Positions 19,542 through 29,534 are shown, numbered from the stretch's first letter. The stretch is DNA of 64,000 nt from Pseudodesulfovibrio portus (GCF_026000375.1 NZ_AP026708.1:2578001-2642000), one strand, 5' to 3'. A program made the numbers and translations. Notes: a model not told the origin generated them from the sequence alone.

Positions 19542-20938
19542 ACCTCGCAGAAAGACTGAACAAGAGCGCGGCCAGGCGTACTCCCGCTTCTGCGGGCAAG
19601 GCCAAGGTCAAGGCGGTTCCCACCAGGACGCAGAACGAGGCGCAGGAACACTATTTCGACGTCAAGACCCGCATCCACGGCCGTCTCATCGACATGATCG
19701 ACCTGTCGCTCCTGGACAAGCTGTCCGAGTCCGAGATGCGCACCGAGATCGCCAAGGTGGCGGAAGGGCTGCTCTGGGAGGAATTCCAGAACGCGCCGCT
19801 GAACATGGCCGAACGCAAGCGCATGTTGTCCGAGATCCAGGACGAGGTCATCGGCCTGGGACCGCTGGAACCCTTCATCAAGGACCCCTCGGTCAACGAT
19901 ATCCTGGTCAACGGCCACAAGCAGGTCTACGTGGAGCGGTCCGGCCTCCTGGAACTGACCCCGGCCCGGTTCAAGGACGACAACCACCTGCGCAAGATCA
20001 TCGACCGCATCGTGTCCATGGTCGGCCGCCGCATCGACGAATCCCAGCCCTTGTGCGACGCCCGCCTGCTGGACGGTTCGCGCGTCAACGCGGTCATCCC
20101 GCCCCTGGCCATCGACGGCCCGTCGCTGTCCATTCGTAAGTTTTCCAAGGACCCGCTGGAAGTGGCCGACCTCATCGGCTTCAACTCCCTGACCCCCCAG
20201 ATGGCCCAGCTCATGGAAGGCATCGTGCGCTCGCAGCTCAACGTGCTCATCTCCGGCGGTACCGGTTCGGGCAAGACCACGCTGCTGAACTGCCTGTCCC
20301 GCAACGTGCCCGAGGACGAACGCATCGTGACCATCGAGGACGCCGCGGAGCTGCAGCTCAAGCAGGACCACGTGGTCCGGCTGGAGACCCGCCCGGCCAA
20401 CATCGAGGGCAAGGGCGAGATCACCATGCGCGATCTGGTCAAGAACTGCCTGCGCATGCGCCCTGACCGCATCATCGTCGGCGAGGTCCGTTCCTCCGAG
20501 GCCCTGGACATGCTCCAGGCCATGAACACCGGCCATGACGGTTCCCTGACCACCATCCACGCCAACACCCCGCGCGACGCCCTGATGCGCCTGGAGACCA
20601 TGATCTCCATGGCCGGGTTGAACCTGTCGCCTATTTCCATGAAGCGGTACATCTCCTCGGCCATCGACGTCATCATCCAGGCCACCCGTCTGGTGGACGG
20701 CACCAGGAAGGTCATCTCCATCTCGGAAGTGACCGGCATGGAAGGGGAGATGATCACCATGCAGGAAATTTTCGCCTTCGAGCAGACCGGTGTGGATTCC
20801 GACGGCAAGGTCGAGGGCTATCACACGGCCCGCGGCATCCGCCCGAAGTTCGCCGAGAAGCTGGAACGCATGGGCTGCCCCTTCCCGACGGACATGTTCC
20901 AGGTCTCTCCCATTTCCAGGAAGGAGGCGCGGGCATGA
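19538..20938 (+). CDS. cpaF: Tad secretion ATPase CpaF/TadA
   Basis: 466 residues; the hexameric motor of Flp pilus assembly. An N-terminal ~100-residue helical region is followed by the type II/IV secretion ATPase core: Walker [13 protein letters not shown] near residue 247, Asp box [12 protein letters not shown], Walker [21 protein letters not shown], and the His box [12 protein letters not shown]. The conserved CpaF segment [20 protein letters not shown] lies near residue 118. It overlaps cpaE and tadB by four bases each. Confidence 0.95.
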   Translation: MNLAERLNKSAARRTPASAGKAKVKAVPTRTQNEAQEHYFDVKTRIHGRLIDMIDLSLLDKLSESEMRTEIAKVAEGLLWEEFQNAPLNMAERKRMLSEIQDEVIGLGPLEPFIKDPSVNDILVNGHKQVYVERSGLLELTPARFKDDNHLRKIIDRIVSMVGRRIDESQPLCDARLLDGSRVNAVIPPLAIDGPSLSIRKFSKDPLEVADLIGFNSLTPQMAQLMEGIVRSQLNVLISGGTGSGKTTLLNCLSRNVPEDERIVTIEDAAELQLKQDHVVRLETRPANIEGKGEITMRDLVKNCLRMRPDRIIVGEVRSSEALDMLQAMNTGHDGSLTTIHANTPRDALMRLETMISMAGLNLSPISMKRYISSAIDVIIQATRLVDGTRKVISISEVTGMEGEMITMQEIFAFEQTGVDSDGKVEGYHTARGIRPKFAEKLERMGCPFPTDMFQVSPISRKEARA

Positions 20939-21906
20939 TCATGAACATCATCATCGCCGGTGTGGCCGTTCTGGTCGTCTTCCTGCTCCTCATGGGCATC
21001 AGCTCGCTCATGCAGTCCGGCTCGGACAAGGCCGAGCGCCGTGTCAGGGAACGCCTCCGGGCCATGGCCGTGACCGGCGTCGAAGAGAAGGCCATCGATC
21101 TGGTGCTGCGCGAAAACTCCATGAGCGATGTCCCGTGGTTCAACCGCCTGCTCGAGAACATGCGCTGGGCCGCCAGCCTGGAGAAGCTCATCTACCAGGC
21201 CGAGGCAAAGGGATCGGCGGGCGTCTATTTGCTGGCCTGCGCCGTGCTGGGCGTGATCGGCGCATATGCGGGCAGCTTCTCTGGTCGGCTGTGGGTCATC
21301 GCCCTGACCGGCGGCATGCTCGGCTATATCCCCATCTGGCGGCTCAGGGGCAAGCAGCGCAAGCGCATGGACAAGTTCCAGCAGCAGCTGCCCGAGGCCC
21401 TGGATCTCATGGCCCGCGCACTCAAGGCCGGACACACCTTCGGCGGCGGCATGCGCATGGTGGCCGACGAATTCGACAAGCCCATCGGCCCCGAGTTCGG
21501 CAAGACCCTGGACGAGATCAACTACGGCATGGACGTGGACCGGGCGCTGGCGAACCTTCAGGAAAGGGTGGAATGCCCGGACCTCAAGTTCTTCGTGGTG
21601 TCCATCAACATCCAGCGCGAGACCGGCGGCAACCTGGCCGAGATCATCGCCAAGATTTCCACCCTGGTGCGGGACCGGTTCGCCCTGTTCGGCAAGATCC
21701 GCGTCCTGTCCGCCGAGGGCCGCGTGTCCGCCTACATCCTCATCGGCCTGCCGTTCCTGCTGGGCGTCATCCTGTATCTGGTCAACCCCGACTACATCGG
21801 TCTGCTGTGGACCAGGGAGCTTGGGCTGTCCATGGTCTACAGCGCGGGCTTTTCCATGGTCATCGGATGGATCGTCATCCGCAAGATCATCAAGATCAAG
21901 GTCTAG
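20935..21906 (+). CDS. tadB: Tad inner-membrane platform protein TadB
   Basis: 323 residues with an N-terminal membrane segment, a pair in the middle and two at the C-terminus, and the type II secretion F domain at about 160-290 ([20 protein letters not shown], then [17 protein letters not shown]). TadB forms the assembly platform with TadC and is driven by CpaF. The start overlaps the cpaF stop (ATGA); tadC follows after nine bases. Confidence 0.93.
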   Translation: MIMNIIIAGVAVLVVFLLLMGISSLMQSGSDKAERRVRERLRAMAVTGVEEKAIDLVLRENSMSDVPWFNRLLENMRWAASLEKLIYQAEAKGSAGVYLLACAVLGVIGAYAGSFSGRLWVIALTGGMLGYIPIWRLRGKQRKRMDKFQQQLPEALDLMARALKAGHTFGGGMRMVADEFDKPIGPEFGKTLDEINYGMDVDRALANLQERVECPDLKFFVVSINIQRETGGNLAEIIAKISTLVRDRFALFGKIRVLSAEGRVSAYILIGLPFLLGVILYLVNPDYIGLLWTRELGLSMVYSAGFSMVIGWIVIRKIIKIKV

Positions 21907-21915
21907 GAGGCGGAC

Positions 21916-22869
21916 ATGAGTGAACAGATGATTCCCCTGATCGCCGCTGCCGTCGGTTTTGTCTCCGTGCTTCTGGCCGGATACGGCCTGATGGGCTACC
22001 TGGGCGGCGCCAGCGACTCCGCGCGTCTCAAGGAGCGGGTGTCCGGGACCACGATCAAGCGTTCCGAAGCCCTGGCCGCGCCGCTGACCTCGGCCTTCGG
22101 CAACATGCTCGCCTTTTTCGGCCGCCTGGGCACCAGGATCGGCCCCACCGAGACCGAGGAGATCGACAAGAACCGCCTCCGCCTGATCCAGGCCGGACTG
22201 CGCAAGCCCGACTCCTACAAGGTCTTCCAGGGCCTCAAGGGCTGCCTGGCCCTGTTCCTGGCCGGCGGATTCCTGGCCGCGCGCTATCTCGTCTTCACCG
22301 ACATGTCCATCGCGGTCACCGCCTTCGGCTTCGTGGGCCTGGCCGCAGTCGGCGTGTACGGCCCGGAATACTGGCTGTCCAAGAAGGTCGCCAAGCGCAA
22401 GCTGGCCCTGAGCGACGAACTGCCCGACGCCCTCGACCTGCTGGTCGTCTGCGTGGAAGCGGGCATGGGTCTCGACCAGGCCGTTGACCGGGTCTGTCAT
22501 GAGCTGCGGACGTCCGGTCCCATCATCAGCTCCGAATTCAAGCTGCTCACCCTGGAACTCCGGGCAGGCAAGGCGCGCACCGAGGCCCTTCGGTCCCTGG
22601 CCGAACGGGCCGGGCTGGACGACCTCAACAGCCTGACTTCCCTGCTCATACAGGCCGACGCCTTCGGCATCAGCGTCGGTCGCACCCTGCGCGTCTACTC
22701 GGACGCCATGCGCGTCAAGCGCTCCCAGCGCGCCGAGGAAAAGGCCGCGCGGATGCCGGTTCTGCTGCTTCTTCCCCTTGTTGCGTTCATTTTGCCGGCC
22801 CTGTTCGTGGTCATTCTCGGCCCGGCGGTAATCATGTCCATGGATATGTTCACGGCGATGAGCAAGTAG
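21916..22869 (+). CDS. tadC: Tad inner-membrane platform protein TadC
   Basis: 317 residues, same plan as TadB: N-terminal membrane segment, central pair, T2SS F domain (about 170-290; LSDELPDALDLLVVCVEAGM and FGISVGRTLRVYSDAMR) and a C-terminal membrane helix (ARMPVLLLLPLVAFILPALF). An AGGAGGCGGAC ribosome site lies before ATG 21916. Partner of TadB. Confidence 0.93.
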   Translation: MSEQMIPLIAAAVGFVSVLLAGYGLMGYLGGASDSARLKERVSGTTIKRSEALAAPLTSAFGNMLAFFGRLGTRIGPTETEEIDKNRLRLIQAGLRKPDSYKVFQGLKGCLALFLAGGFLAARYLVFTDMSIAVTAFGFVGLAAVGVYGPEYWLSKKVAKRKLALSDELPDALDLLVVCVEAGMGLDQAVDRVCHELRTSGPIISSEFKLLTLELRAGKARTEALRSLAERAGLDDLNSLTSLLIQADAFGISVGRTLRVYSDAMRVKRSQRAEEKAARMPVLLLLPLVAFILPALFVVILGPAVIMSMDMFTAMSK

Positions 22870-22892
22870 GCTTCGGCCAAGGAGAAAATACG

Positions 22893-24248
22893 ATGTACAA
22901 GAAGATGTTGATTGTCACCATGGCCCTGGTCGGGGGAGTCTTGCTGTCCGGTTGCATGGGCATGACCCATAAGGATCAGACCTTCAAGGAGTTCGCCTAC
23001 GGCGACGAATCCCCTATCAATTTTTCCAGCGAACAGCATGAGCAGGTGGGCGACGGCTACGTCCGCCGCAACAACCCTGAAATGGCGCTCATGCATTACA
23101 ACAAGGCCATCACCCTGGACGAGAACAACCTGGACGCCCGCGTCAAGCGCGGCGACCTGCTGGTCTCCCAGGGACTGGAAGAGCAGGCCCTGGCCGAATA
23201 CAACGCCGTGCTCAAGGCGGCCCCGGACCACGCCATCGCCAACGAGGCGGCGGGCGGCGTCTACTTCCGCGCCGGGCTGTACGACGAGGCCGCCGCTCAC
23301 CTCGAGCGCGCCGCAGAACTCAACCCGCTGCTCTGGAAGGCACACAACTATCTGGGCATCCTCCATGACCGCGAGCACCGCTACGACAAGGCCGCAGAGC
23401 ACTTCTCCCTGGCCCTGGAGCTGCACAAGGGCGGCGGCGTGGACGAGATTTACAACAACCTCGGCGTGGTGCGCATCGCGCGCAAGGAATATTCCGAGGC
23501 CCTTGAATCCTTCCGCCTGGCGCTCAAGAGCGGCGGCGTGTCCTCCCGCACCTACAACAACCTCGGCCTGGCCCTGACCCGGCTGGGACGCCTGGACGAG
23601 GCGCTCGAATCCTTCAAGTACGCGGGCGGCGAGGCCAAGGCGTACAACAACCTCGGCTACGTGCTCATGACGGACAACCGTCCCGCCGAAGCCGTGCCCT
23701 ATTTCGAGAAGGCCATCGAGCTTTCTCCCAGCTACTACGTCAAGGCGGCCGACAACCTGAAGCGGGCCAAGCTGGCCGCACGCTTTCAGAAGGCCGAAAC
23801 CAAAGTGAGTGGTTCCACCCCGAACCCTCTGCTTCGTCAGTCTTTCCCCGACGCGAAGCAGAACCCCGGCGAGCCTACGGCATCTCCCGCGTCCGTAGGC
23901 TCGCCATCCCCCCCTGCGGATGTCCAGAAGATATCCTACGTGCAGCCGGGTTCCGGGGCGGTCGATATAAGTGAGAAGGACAAGTCCTACGGGCTGCACG
24001 TCAGCTCCTGGCGTGACCATGAATGGGCTTTCAACCATTGCGCCAAGCTGCGCGGGCAGGGGTTCGAAACCTGGATCAACCAGGTCGACCTCGGCGAGAA
24101 GGGCATCTGGTACCGCGTCCTGGTGGGCGATTTCGCCTCCATCGCGGAAGCCAAGGCCGGACGCCCCGACGTGCTGGCCGTCCTGGAACTCGACCGCGCG
24201 CCCATCTTCCGCAAGGTCGACCCCAGGCTCGACGGGTCCCTTCTCTAA
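22893..24248 (+). CDS. tadD: TadD-like TPR lipoprotein with C-terminal SPOR domain
   Basis: 451 residues. A lipoprotein signal ends in LLSGC. TPR repeats cover about 45-295 (for example NPEMALMHYNKAITLDENNL and YNNLGVVRIARKEYSEALES). A Pro/Ser/Asn-rich linker follows (about 305-355), then a SPOR-type peptidoglycan-binding domain (YGLHVSSWRDHEWAFNHCAK through GIWYRVLVGDFASIAEAKAG). TadD is a pilotin-like TPR lipoprotein needed for secretin assembly; the SPOR addition could tie it to denuded septal or polar peptidoglycan. The linker DNA contains two hairpins (23829-23905). Last gene of the operon, followed by a terminator. Confidence 0.88.
   Translation: MYKKMLIVTMALVGGVLLSGCMGMTHKDQTFKEFAYGDESPINFSSEQHEQVGDGYVRRNNPEMALMHYNKAITLDENNLDARVKRGDLLVSQGLEEQALAEYNAVLKAAPDHAIANEAAGGVYFRAGLYDEAAAHLERAAELNPLLWKAHNYLGILHDREHRYDKAAEHFSLALELHKGGGVDEIYNNLGVVRIARKEYSEALESFRLALKSGGVSSRTYNNLGLALTRLGRLDEALESFKYAGGEAKAYNNLGYVLMTDNRPAEAVPYFEKAIELSPSYYVKAADNLKRAKLAARFQKAETKVSGSTPNPLLRQSFPDAKQNPGEPTASPASVGSPSPPADVQKISYVQPGSGAVDISEKDKSYGLHVSSWRDHEWAFNHCAKLRGQGFETWINQVDLGEKGIWYRVLVGDFASIAEAKAGRPDVLAVLELDRAPIFRKVDPRLDGSLL
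23868..23905 (+). repeat. 13-bp perfect inverted repeat inside the tadD linker
   Basis: GGCGAGCCTACGG (23868-23880) pairs with CCGTAGGCTCGCC (23893-23905). A second dyad stands just before it (CTGCTTCG at 23829 against CGAAGCAG at 23854). They encode the low-complexity linker between TPR and SPOR parts, and look like an inserted hairpin element tolerated in frame, or an mRNA structure. Confidence 0.6.
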
Positions 24249-24290
24249 GGCGCACGCCCTGTTGCCCGCATCGTGAAGAAGACCGTACAG

Positions 24291-24341
24291 GACACCCCGG
24301 ACAACCAGCCTTCCCGCGCTGGTTCCGGGGTGTCTTTCTTT
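24291..24341 (+). terminator. intrinsic terminator of the tad operon
   Basis: GACACCCCGG-A-CAACCAG (24291-24307) pairs with CTGGTTCCGGGGTGTC (24319-24334), followed by TTTCTTT. It lies 43 bp after the tadD stop and rules out the upstream GTG (24273) as start of the following kinase. Confidence 0.85.
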
Positions 24342-24434
24342 GAACGCGACCTTCACTTTTCTTTCGAATTTCCGTATATTTCCTCCAATACGAAGTCTGT
24401 CGGACACACTACGGTTCCCCTGGAGAGAATCTTT

Positions 24435-26582
24435 TTGGCCCAAGACACAACCAAGCGCTTTCGCGTCCTCGCCGTGGACCATGACGAGGACATGCTCACC
24501 CTGTACCGCGACGTCCTCTGCTTCGAAAGCGAGGAGCCGTCATCCCTTGAGGCGTTGTTCGGCGACAAGCCGCGCCTGCCTTCCAGGGAGGAGATCGTCG
24601 AGGACGAGAGCAGGCCGGTCTTCGACATCGAGCCCGTCGCTTCAGGCAGGGACGGGCTCGACGCCGTCAAGCGTTCCCTGAAGCGGGGGGCACCGTTTTC
24701 AGTGGCCCTGGTGGACATCCATCTCTCGGCCACCGAGGCCAACCGGGCCGGGCTCGAACTGGCCGAAAAGCTTCGGGGCCTGGACCCCAATGTGGAAATC
24801 GTGCTCCTGTCGGCCCGGCACGACGTGCCGCTCAAGGAGATCAACAGGCGGGTCCAGCCGCCCGAGAAGCTTCTTTTCCTCCAGAAGCCTTTCAGGTCGC
24901 CGGAACTCAAGCAGATCGTCACCTCGCTGGCAGCCAAGTGGGATGCCGAGAACCGGCTGCGCGAACTCAACGAGACCCTGGCCTCGAAGGTCGAGGCCCG
25001 GACCGCCGAACTGAACACGGTCAACCGGAGGTTGCGCCGCGATATCGTCAAGCGCGCCGCCGTGCTGCGGGAGCTTCAGGTGTCGGAACAGCGGTATCGG
25101 CTCCTGTTCGAGCGCGACGTCACGGGCAACTTCGCGGCCGATCGGGACGGCCTGATCCTGGACTGCAACGTGGCCTTTGCCGAGTTGTTTGATTTTCCCG
25201 CTCCCGGGGACGCGCGCGGCGTGAACATCTTCGACCTCTGGGAAAAGGCGGGCGTCCCGGGCACCCTGCGCGATCTCGTTGTCGGCGAGGGCAAGGTGGT
25301 CAACCACGAGGTGTCCATCCGCCGTGGTTTCGTGACCCGCCACCTGTTGCTGAGCTGCGACAGCGTGATCGACGCCGACGGCGCGGTCGAGGAGCTGCGC
25401 GGCTACATCTTCGACATCTCCGAGCCCAAGCGGCTTGAGGAGCAGCTCCGCCAGTCCCAGAAAATGGAGGCGCTGGGCACCCTGGCCGGCGGCATCGCCC
25501 ACGACTTCAACAATATCCTCGGCGTCATCCTCGGCTATGCCGAGATCATCGAGTCGGGCGCGGAGCCCGAGTCCGGCCTGGATCGGCGCATCAAGGAGAT
25601 ATCCCGGGCAGGCAGGCGGGCCAGGGACCTGGTCACCCAGATACTGAATTTCTCCCGCCAGGGCCCGCAGGAACGGCACGCCATGACCATGGCGCCGCTC
25701 ATCAAGGAGGCGCTCAAGCTGTTGCGGTCCTCGGTGCCCGCCAATGTGGAGATCATTTCCCGCATCGAGACCGACCGGGACAGCGTCATGGCCGACCCCA
25801 CCCAGATGCATCAGATCATGCTCAACCTGTGCGGCAACGCATCCCATGCCATGCAGGAGACGGGCGGCACCTTGACCGTGACCCTGGCCGACGTGGGCAA
25901 CGACGACCCGGTCGTCCCGCCCGAGGACCTGGGCAAGCCCGAACGGTTCGTGCGCCTGACCGTGGCCGACACCGGCCCCGGCATCGACCCGGAGGTGGCG
26001 GACCGGGTGTTCGATCCCTTCTTCACCACCAAGCCGCAGGGCGAGGGCACGGGCATGGGGCTGGCCATGGTCCACGGCATCGTCAAGCGGCACGACGGCT
26101 ACCTGGAACTGGAAAACCGTCCCGGCCAGGGCGCGGCCTTTCATGTCTTCCTGCCCAAGACCTCGGAGACGGAGCGCCCGGAAACGGACATCCCCGCCGA
26201 CCTGATCTTCCGTCAGGGCCGCATCCTGTTCGTGGACGACGAGAAGCCGCTCACGGACATCGGTCGGGAGATGCTCGAATCCTGCGGTTTCGAGGTGGTC
26301 ACCCGCACCTCGTCGGTGGAGGCCCTGGAAGCATTCAAGTTCCGGGCGACCGACTTCGATCTGGTCATCACCGACCAGACCATGCCCAACATGACCGGCA
26401 TGGAGTTTGCTCGCGAGGTTCTCAAGATCCGGCCCGACATGCCCATCATCCTGTGCACCGGGTTTTCCGATGCCGTGTCCTATGACCGCTTGCGGGACGT
26501 GGGCATCGGCGATTTCATCATGAAGCCTATTTTGAAGCATGACCTGGTCGCGTCCATCAGCCGGTTGCTGGTCAAGGCCTGA
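24435..26582 (+). CDS. hybrid histidine kinase (REC-PAS-HisKA-HATPase-REC)
   Basis: 715 residues, soluble (no membrane helix). Order: an atypical N-terminal receiver with a ~45-residue insertion (about 1-165; [21 protein letters not shown]), a coiled coil (about 165-215), a PAS domain (about 215-335), HisKA with [20 protein letters not shown] (His near residue 356), HATPase (N box [22 protein letters not shown]), and a C-terminal receiver ([28 protein letters not shown]). The start is taken as TTG 24435 with GGAGAG upstream, because the longer frame begins inside the preceding terminator. It may signal to the Tad activator at 12879; that is inference from position. Confidence 0.88.
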   Translation: MAQDTTKRFRVLAVDHDEDMLTLYRDVLCFESEEPSSLEALFGDKPRLPSREEIVEDESRPVFDIEPVASGRDGLDAVKRSLKRGAPFSVALVDIHLSATEANRAGLELAEKLRGLDPNVEIVLLSARHDVPLKEINRRVQPPEKLLFLQKPFRSPELKQIVTSLAAKWDAENRLRELNETLASKVEARTAELNTVNRRLRRDIVKRAAVLRELQVSEQRYRLLFERDVTGNFAADRDGLILDCNVAFAELFDFPAPGDARGVNIFDLWEKAGVPGTLRDLVVGEGKVVNHEVSIRRGFVTRHLLLSCDSVIDADGAVEELRGYIFDISEPKRLEEQLRQSQKMEALGTLAGGIAHDFNNILGVILGYAEIIESGAEPESGLDRRIKEISRAGRRARDLVTQILNFSRQGPQERHAMTMAPLIKEALKLLRSSVPANVEIISRIETDRDSVMADPTQMHQIMLNLCGNASHAMQETGGTLTVTLADVGNDDPVVPPEDLGKPERFVRLTVADTGPGIDPEVADRVFDPFFTTKPQGEGTGMGLAMVHGIVKRHDGYLELENRPGQGAAFHVFLPKTSETERPETDIPADLIFRQGRILFVDDEKPLTDIGREMLESCGFEVVTRTSSVEALEAFKFRATDFDLVITDQTMPNMTGMEFAREVLKIRPDMPIILCTGFSDAVSYDRLRDVGIGDFIMKPILKHDLVASISRLLVKA

Positions 26583-26647
26583 TCGGGGGAATGGTGGGCT
26601 CTAACCCCGCCGTAGGCGGGTTTGATCGCCTCGTTATTCAATTTAGC

Positions 26648-27329
26648 GCGCATTCGCGTTTTACTTCTTTCGTTATCCCTGCTTTGTGTTCCGCTTTTAC
26701 AGCGGCTGACTTTTTGATTCGGGCCGTCCATGGCCCTCACCCCTTCGGGGTCGCGCCTTGCCAGGCGCGCTCCAAATCCGCTGTCCTGCGGATTTGTGGC
26801 TGGCGCCCCAAAAAGTAAGCAAAAAGTGCGCTTTGGTAGCGCGTCCGCCCCAAGATCGTGGCGAGAATCCGATCAACTCGGAACGGCTCCCATCCTTGGG
26901 GGATGGCTGGCGTTGCTTGTGCGGGGAGGTGTTGGCCCTGATAGGGCGCGCGTATCGCTCTTTGGGAGCCGCCGTCCCTCGCTGTCGACTTCTAGGCCGC
27001 GATCAAGGCGGGTGCATACAATGATTGTCCGAGCGGGCGTGCTTCCTGAGCTGCGCCTGTTGGAGATGGCAGAGACGGGCGGTTGCCGAAGACAATTCGC
27101 TGGCAGACCCTAGAGCCTGTTCCGGGCGACTTGCGCAGCCCGTCGACCTTGCCATCGGCAAGTTTGCAGACGGTTAGCAAAGTCGCCTACAGGCTCTTGG
27201 GCCTGTCAGCGCGAGCTACCCCGCAAAAGCGACCTTTTTCCCCTATTTTTGGGGCGCCAGCCAAAAATAGGGCCGCCGGGGGGCGGAACACTCAAAAGGG
27301 ATAACGAAAGAAGCATGACGCGAATGCGC
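26648..27329. repeat. inverted-repeat-flanked, hairpin-rich element
   Basis: The left end GCGCATTCGCGT-TTTA-CTTCTTTCGTTATCCC (26648-26679) is complementary to 27298-27329 except for a four-base core. A second pair, TGGCTGGCGCCCCAAAAA (26797-26814), is exactly complementary to 27246-27263. Left-arm hairpins: GGGCC/GGCCC at 26721-26736, CCCC/GGGG at 26740-26750, GCGCCT/AGGCGC at 26753-26768, CAAATCCGC/GCGGATTTG at 26773-26796. No transposase is present. It may be a non-autonomous mobile element or a dispersed structured repeat. Confidence 0.6.
27112..27197 (+). ncRNA. possible branched RNA structure inside the element
   Basis: The outer stem has two parts: AGAGCCTGT (27112-27120) with ACAGGCTCT (27189-27197), and GGCGACTT (27125-27132) with AAGTCGCC (27180-27187). 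Inside are two hairpins, CTTGCC/GGCAAG (27148-27162) and TTTGC/GCAAA (27163-27181, competing slightly with the outer stem). Strand is uncertain because the pairing is almost the same on both strands. No known RNA family is recognised. Confidence 0.4.
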
Positions 27330-27472
27330 TCCACATCTAAAGCATAACTGCCAGTCCTCATTTCCCACGAAGGGCGACACAGGACAATCAATGTGTTCAG
27401 CACCTAAACCAGCATGCTCTGAAGTGTGGAAAATGAAGCGCAACAGCAACAAAGGAGAGGGCCGCCGGAGGC

Positions 27473-28756
27473 CTAACTGGGATCGACGTAGTAGGTGATC
27501 CGCGCCCGGGGCGAGAGGTAGTCGTAGGCCTCTTTGGAGAGCTGGGCCAGGCGGATGGATTTTTCCACGCGCAGGTCGGGCTCGTCGGCCAGGTCCACGA
27601 TGAGGGCTTCCTTTTTGGGGACCGCCGGGTCGTAGAGCATGACGCTGGGATTGAGCTGGTTCTTGGGGTTCACGGCCATGACCATGCCCACTTCGCCGTT
27701 GCTGAGCTCGACCACGGTGCCGGGTGGATAGACGCCCAGGCACCGGATGAACAGGGCCAGTATCTCCACGTCGAACACGGTTTTTTGCTGGCCGAACATG
27801 TAGGAGAGCGCCAGGTAGGGGGTCAGCGACTCCATGGGGTCCGCATGGTTGCAGTGGTTGTCGTAGGCGTCGGCCACGGCCACGATGCGGGCCAGCCTGT
27901 CGATGGCGTCGCCCTTGAGTCCGGACGGGTAGCCGGAGCCGTCCATGCGCTCATGGTGTTGGGCCACGATGCGGGCCACGGTCTTGGGAAAAACGTCCAC
28001 CTCAAGGAGGAGCTTGGCGCCGAGCACAGGATGCTGCCGGACGACCCCCAGCTCCGTCTTGTTCAGGTCGCGTTTCTTGAGCAGCCGTTTGTCGATCTGC
28101 TCCTTGCCGATGTCGTGGAAGAGCGCGCCCAGGCCGAGGGCGGTCATCTCGTCGGCGGACATCCCGGCTTCGCGGCCCACCATCATGGACAGCACGGCCA
28201 CGTTCATGGGGTGGGAATAGGTGGCCTCGCCCTTTTCCATGACGTTCATCAGGTGCAGGGTCGATTCCCGGTCGGCCACGAAGTAGTCCGACAGCCTGTC
28301 CACAAAGGCGACGGCCTCGCCCAGGGACTCGATGCTGCCGCCCAGAATGTTCTTCAGTATGGAGTCGAACATCTTGATGCAGGCGTTGAACCGTTCCTCG
28401 CAGCGGGCGATGTGGTCCTTCTTCTCCCGAAGGCGCTTGGCGCGCTCCATCTTGATTTCCCACAGATGGTCAATGACCTCCTGGGAGAGCTCCTTGTCGG
28501 GGTCGGTGCGCTGCTTTTCGGCCTCGTCCTTCGTCTCCGCAGGGCTTGCGGGGAGCACGTCGCACTTCTCGGGAATGCAGACCACGTGGGTGATGCCCAG
28601 CTTCTTGATGAGCGCGATCTGCTCATCGTCCTTGATCTTGAAGTTGGAGAACAGGAAGGGGTGGTCGAACCAGCTCGTCCTTTCCAGCCTGATGAAAACA
28701 CCGGGCCGGAGCTGGTCAACCTGAATGCGGTATTCTGCCGTGTCGCTGTTCGCCAT
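27473..28756 (-). CDS. HD-GYP domain protein with N-terminal DUF3391
   Basis: Probable c-di-GMP phosphodiesterase, about 427 residues. The N-terminal DUF3391 region (RIQVDQLRPGVFIRLERTSW through THVVCIPEKCDVLP) is followed by a helical segment and an HD-GYP domain. The metal motif is FHDIGKEQIDKRLL near residue 220; the GYP motif HHERMDGSGYPSGLKGD lies about 60 residues later. The C-terminal tail (VVELSNGEVGMVMAV) is the small beta region often found after these domains. ATG 28756 gives the compact family-like start; the frame extends to 28873 without a clear ribosome site on either choice. Monocistronic, convergent with the kinase. Confidence 0.88.
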   Translation of the reverse strand: MANSDTAEYRIQVDQLRPGVFIRLERTSWFDHPFLFSNFKIKDDEQIALIKKLGITHVVCIPEKCDVLPASPAETKDEAEKQRTDPDKELSQEVIDHLWEIKMERAKRLREKKDHIARCEERFNACIKMFDSILKNILGGSIESLGEAVAFVDRLSDYFVADRESTLHLMNVMEKGEATYSHPMNVAVLSMMVGREAGMSADEMTALGLGALFHDIGKEQIDKRLLKKRDLNKTELGVVRQHPVLGAKLLLEVDVFPKTVARIVAQHHERMDGSGYPSGLKGDAIDRLARIVAVADAYDNHCNHADPMESLTPYLALSYMFGQQKTVFDVEILALFIRCLGVYPPGTVVELSNGEVGMVMAVNPKNQLNPSVMLYDPAVPKKEALIVDLADEPDLRVEKSIRLAQLSKEAYDYLSPRARITYYVDPS

Positions 28757-29039
28757 GGAGAACATCATACAGCATCGAGTGGCCGCCGACAATAGCCTTG
28801 GAGGGTCGGATTTTTGCAACCTCTCGATTAATAAGGAATTCATGCGTCCCGCATATGCGACACTGCAACGCATAATGTTCTAGTTGAAATCTGGATTTTT
28901 TCATGAAAAGGTATCCCGAAAGTGTCGTACCGCCTGTTTTTCGTTGCCAATCGGCGGCAATTGGATTAACTGAAACACAGCTGTGGATTTTTCCACATTC
29001 TTTCTATTCGGGAATATTGACTTTTTAGGTGGTAATTGA

Positions 29040-29534
29040 ATGGTGAAGCAAGGCAGTCGAGCAAACAGGTATTCCAAGGTCAGCCTGTTGGCAGTCATTC
29101 TATTTCTCCTTGCCGGGTTCGGCCTGGTCTATTTCAAGACGGACCTGCTGCACGTCGTGGCCGAGAAGCCCGAGGGAGTGTCCGGCCTGGTTTCCGTCAG
29201 GGGCGCCGTCTCCCTGGAGCAGCTTCATTTTTCCCAGCAGGAAATACAGGCCATCAACAACGTGGTCAATTCCCACAGGAAGACCTTCACCAAGGTGGAC
29301 ATGATCGTGGACGCGGTCGGCCACGTTGACGAAATCAAAGACGATACGGTGCTGGTTTTCGCCGTGTCCCTGAAGACCAGCGGCAACCTCGAGGTCAAGT
29401 CCTGGAGCCGCAAGCTCGAGCGGAAGCTGCTGGTCGCCCAGTTCGTGGACTACCTGCGCAAGGCGGCCACGGAGTATGAGGAATTTCAGAAGTTCCCGGA
29501 CGTGAAGAAGAATTTCAAGACGCTCTACATCTAG
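29040..29534 (+). CDS. hypothetical membrane-anchored protein
   Basis: 164 residues. One N-terminal membrane helix (VSLLAVILFLLAGFGLVYF, about residues 14-33), then an extracytoplasmic domain of about 130 residues containing VSLEQLHFSQQEIQAINNVV and a basic C-terminus. Not recognised as a named family. The AGGTGGTAATTGA ribosome site and the terminator at 29557-29585 make it a likely monocistronic gene. The 283 bp before it, shared with the divergent HD-GYP gene, are AT-rich and probably hold both promoters. Confidence 0.75.
   Translation: MVKQGSRANRYSKVSLLAVILFLLAGFGLVYFKTDLLHVVAEKPEGVSGLVSVRGAVSLEQLHFSQQEIQAINNVVNSHRKTFTKVDMIVDAVGHVDEIKDDTVLVFAVSLKTSGNLEVKSWSRKLERKLLVAQFVDYLRKAATEYEEFQKFPDVKKNFKTLYI

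Larger units (their letters stand above)
26583..27472. other. 890-bp non-coding region between convergent genes
   Basis: Lies between the 3' ends of the kinase and of the HD-GYP gene. Short open frames exist in all directions, but none has a ribosome site or a recognisable protein. The content is instead structural: a pair of imperfect inverted-repeat arms (26648-26679 with 27298-27329, and 26797-26814 with 27246-27263), a run of short hairpins at 26721-26796, and a branched stem at 27112-27197. It looks like one inserted or folded element rather than spacer. Confidence 0.65.

Noticed and set aside
24273-24434. GTG 24273 as start of the hybrid kinase
   Set aside because: This segment covers the tad terminator hairpin and encodes no receiver-like sequence; TTG 24435 has a ribosome site and the receiver begins right after it.
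26591-27304. Small open frames in the 26.6-27.3 kb gap
   Set aside because: No ribosome sites or protein-like composition; they follow the hairpins and inverted arms, so they are by-products of the structured element.
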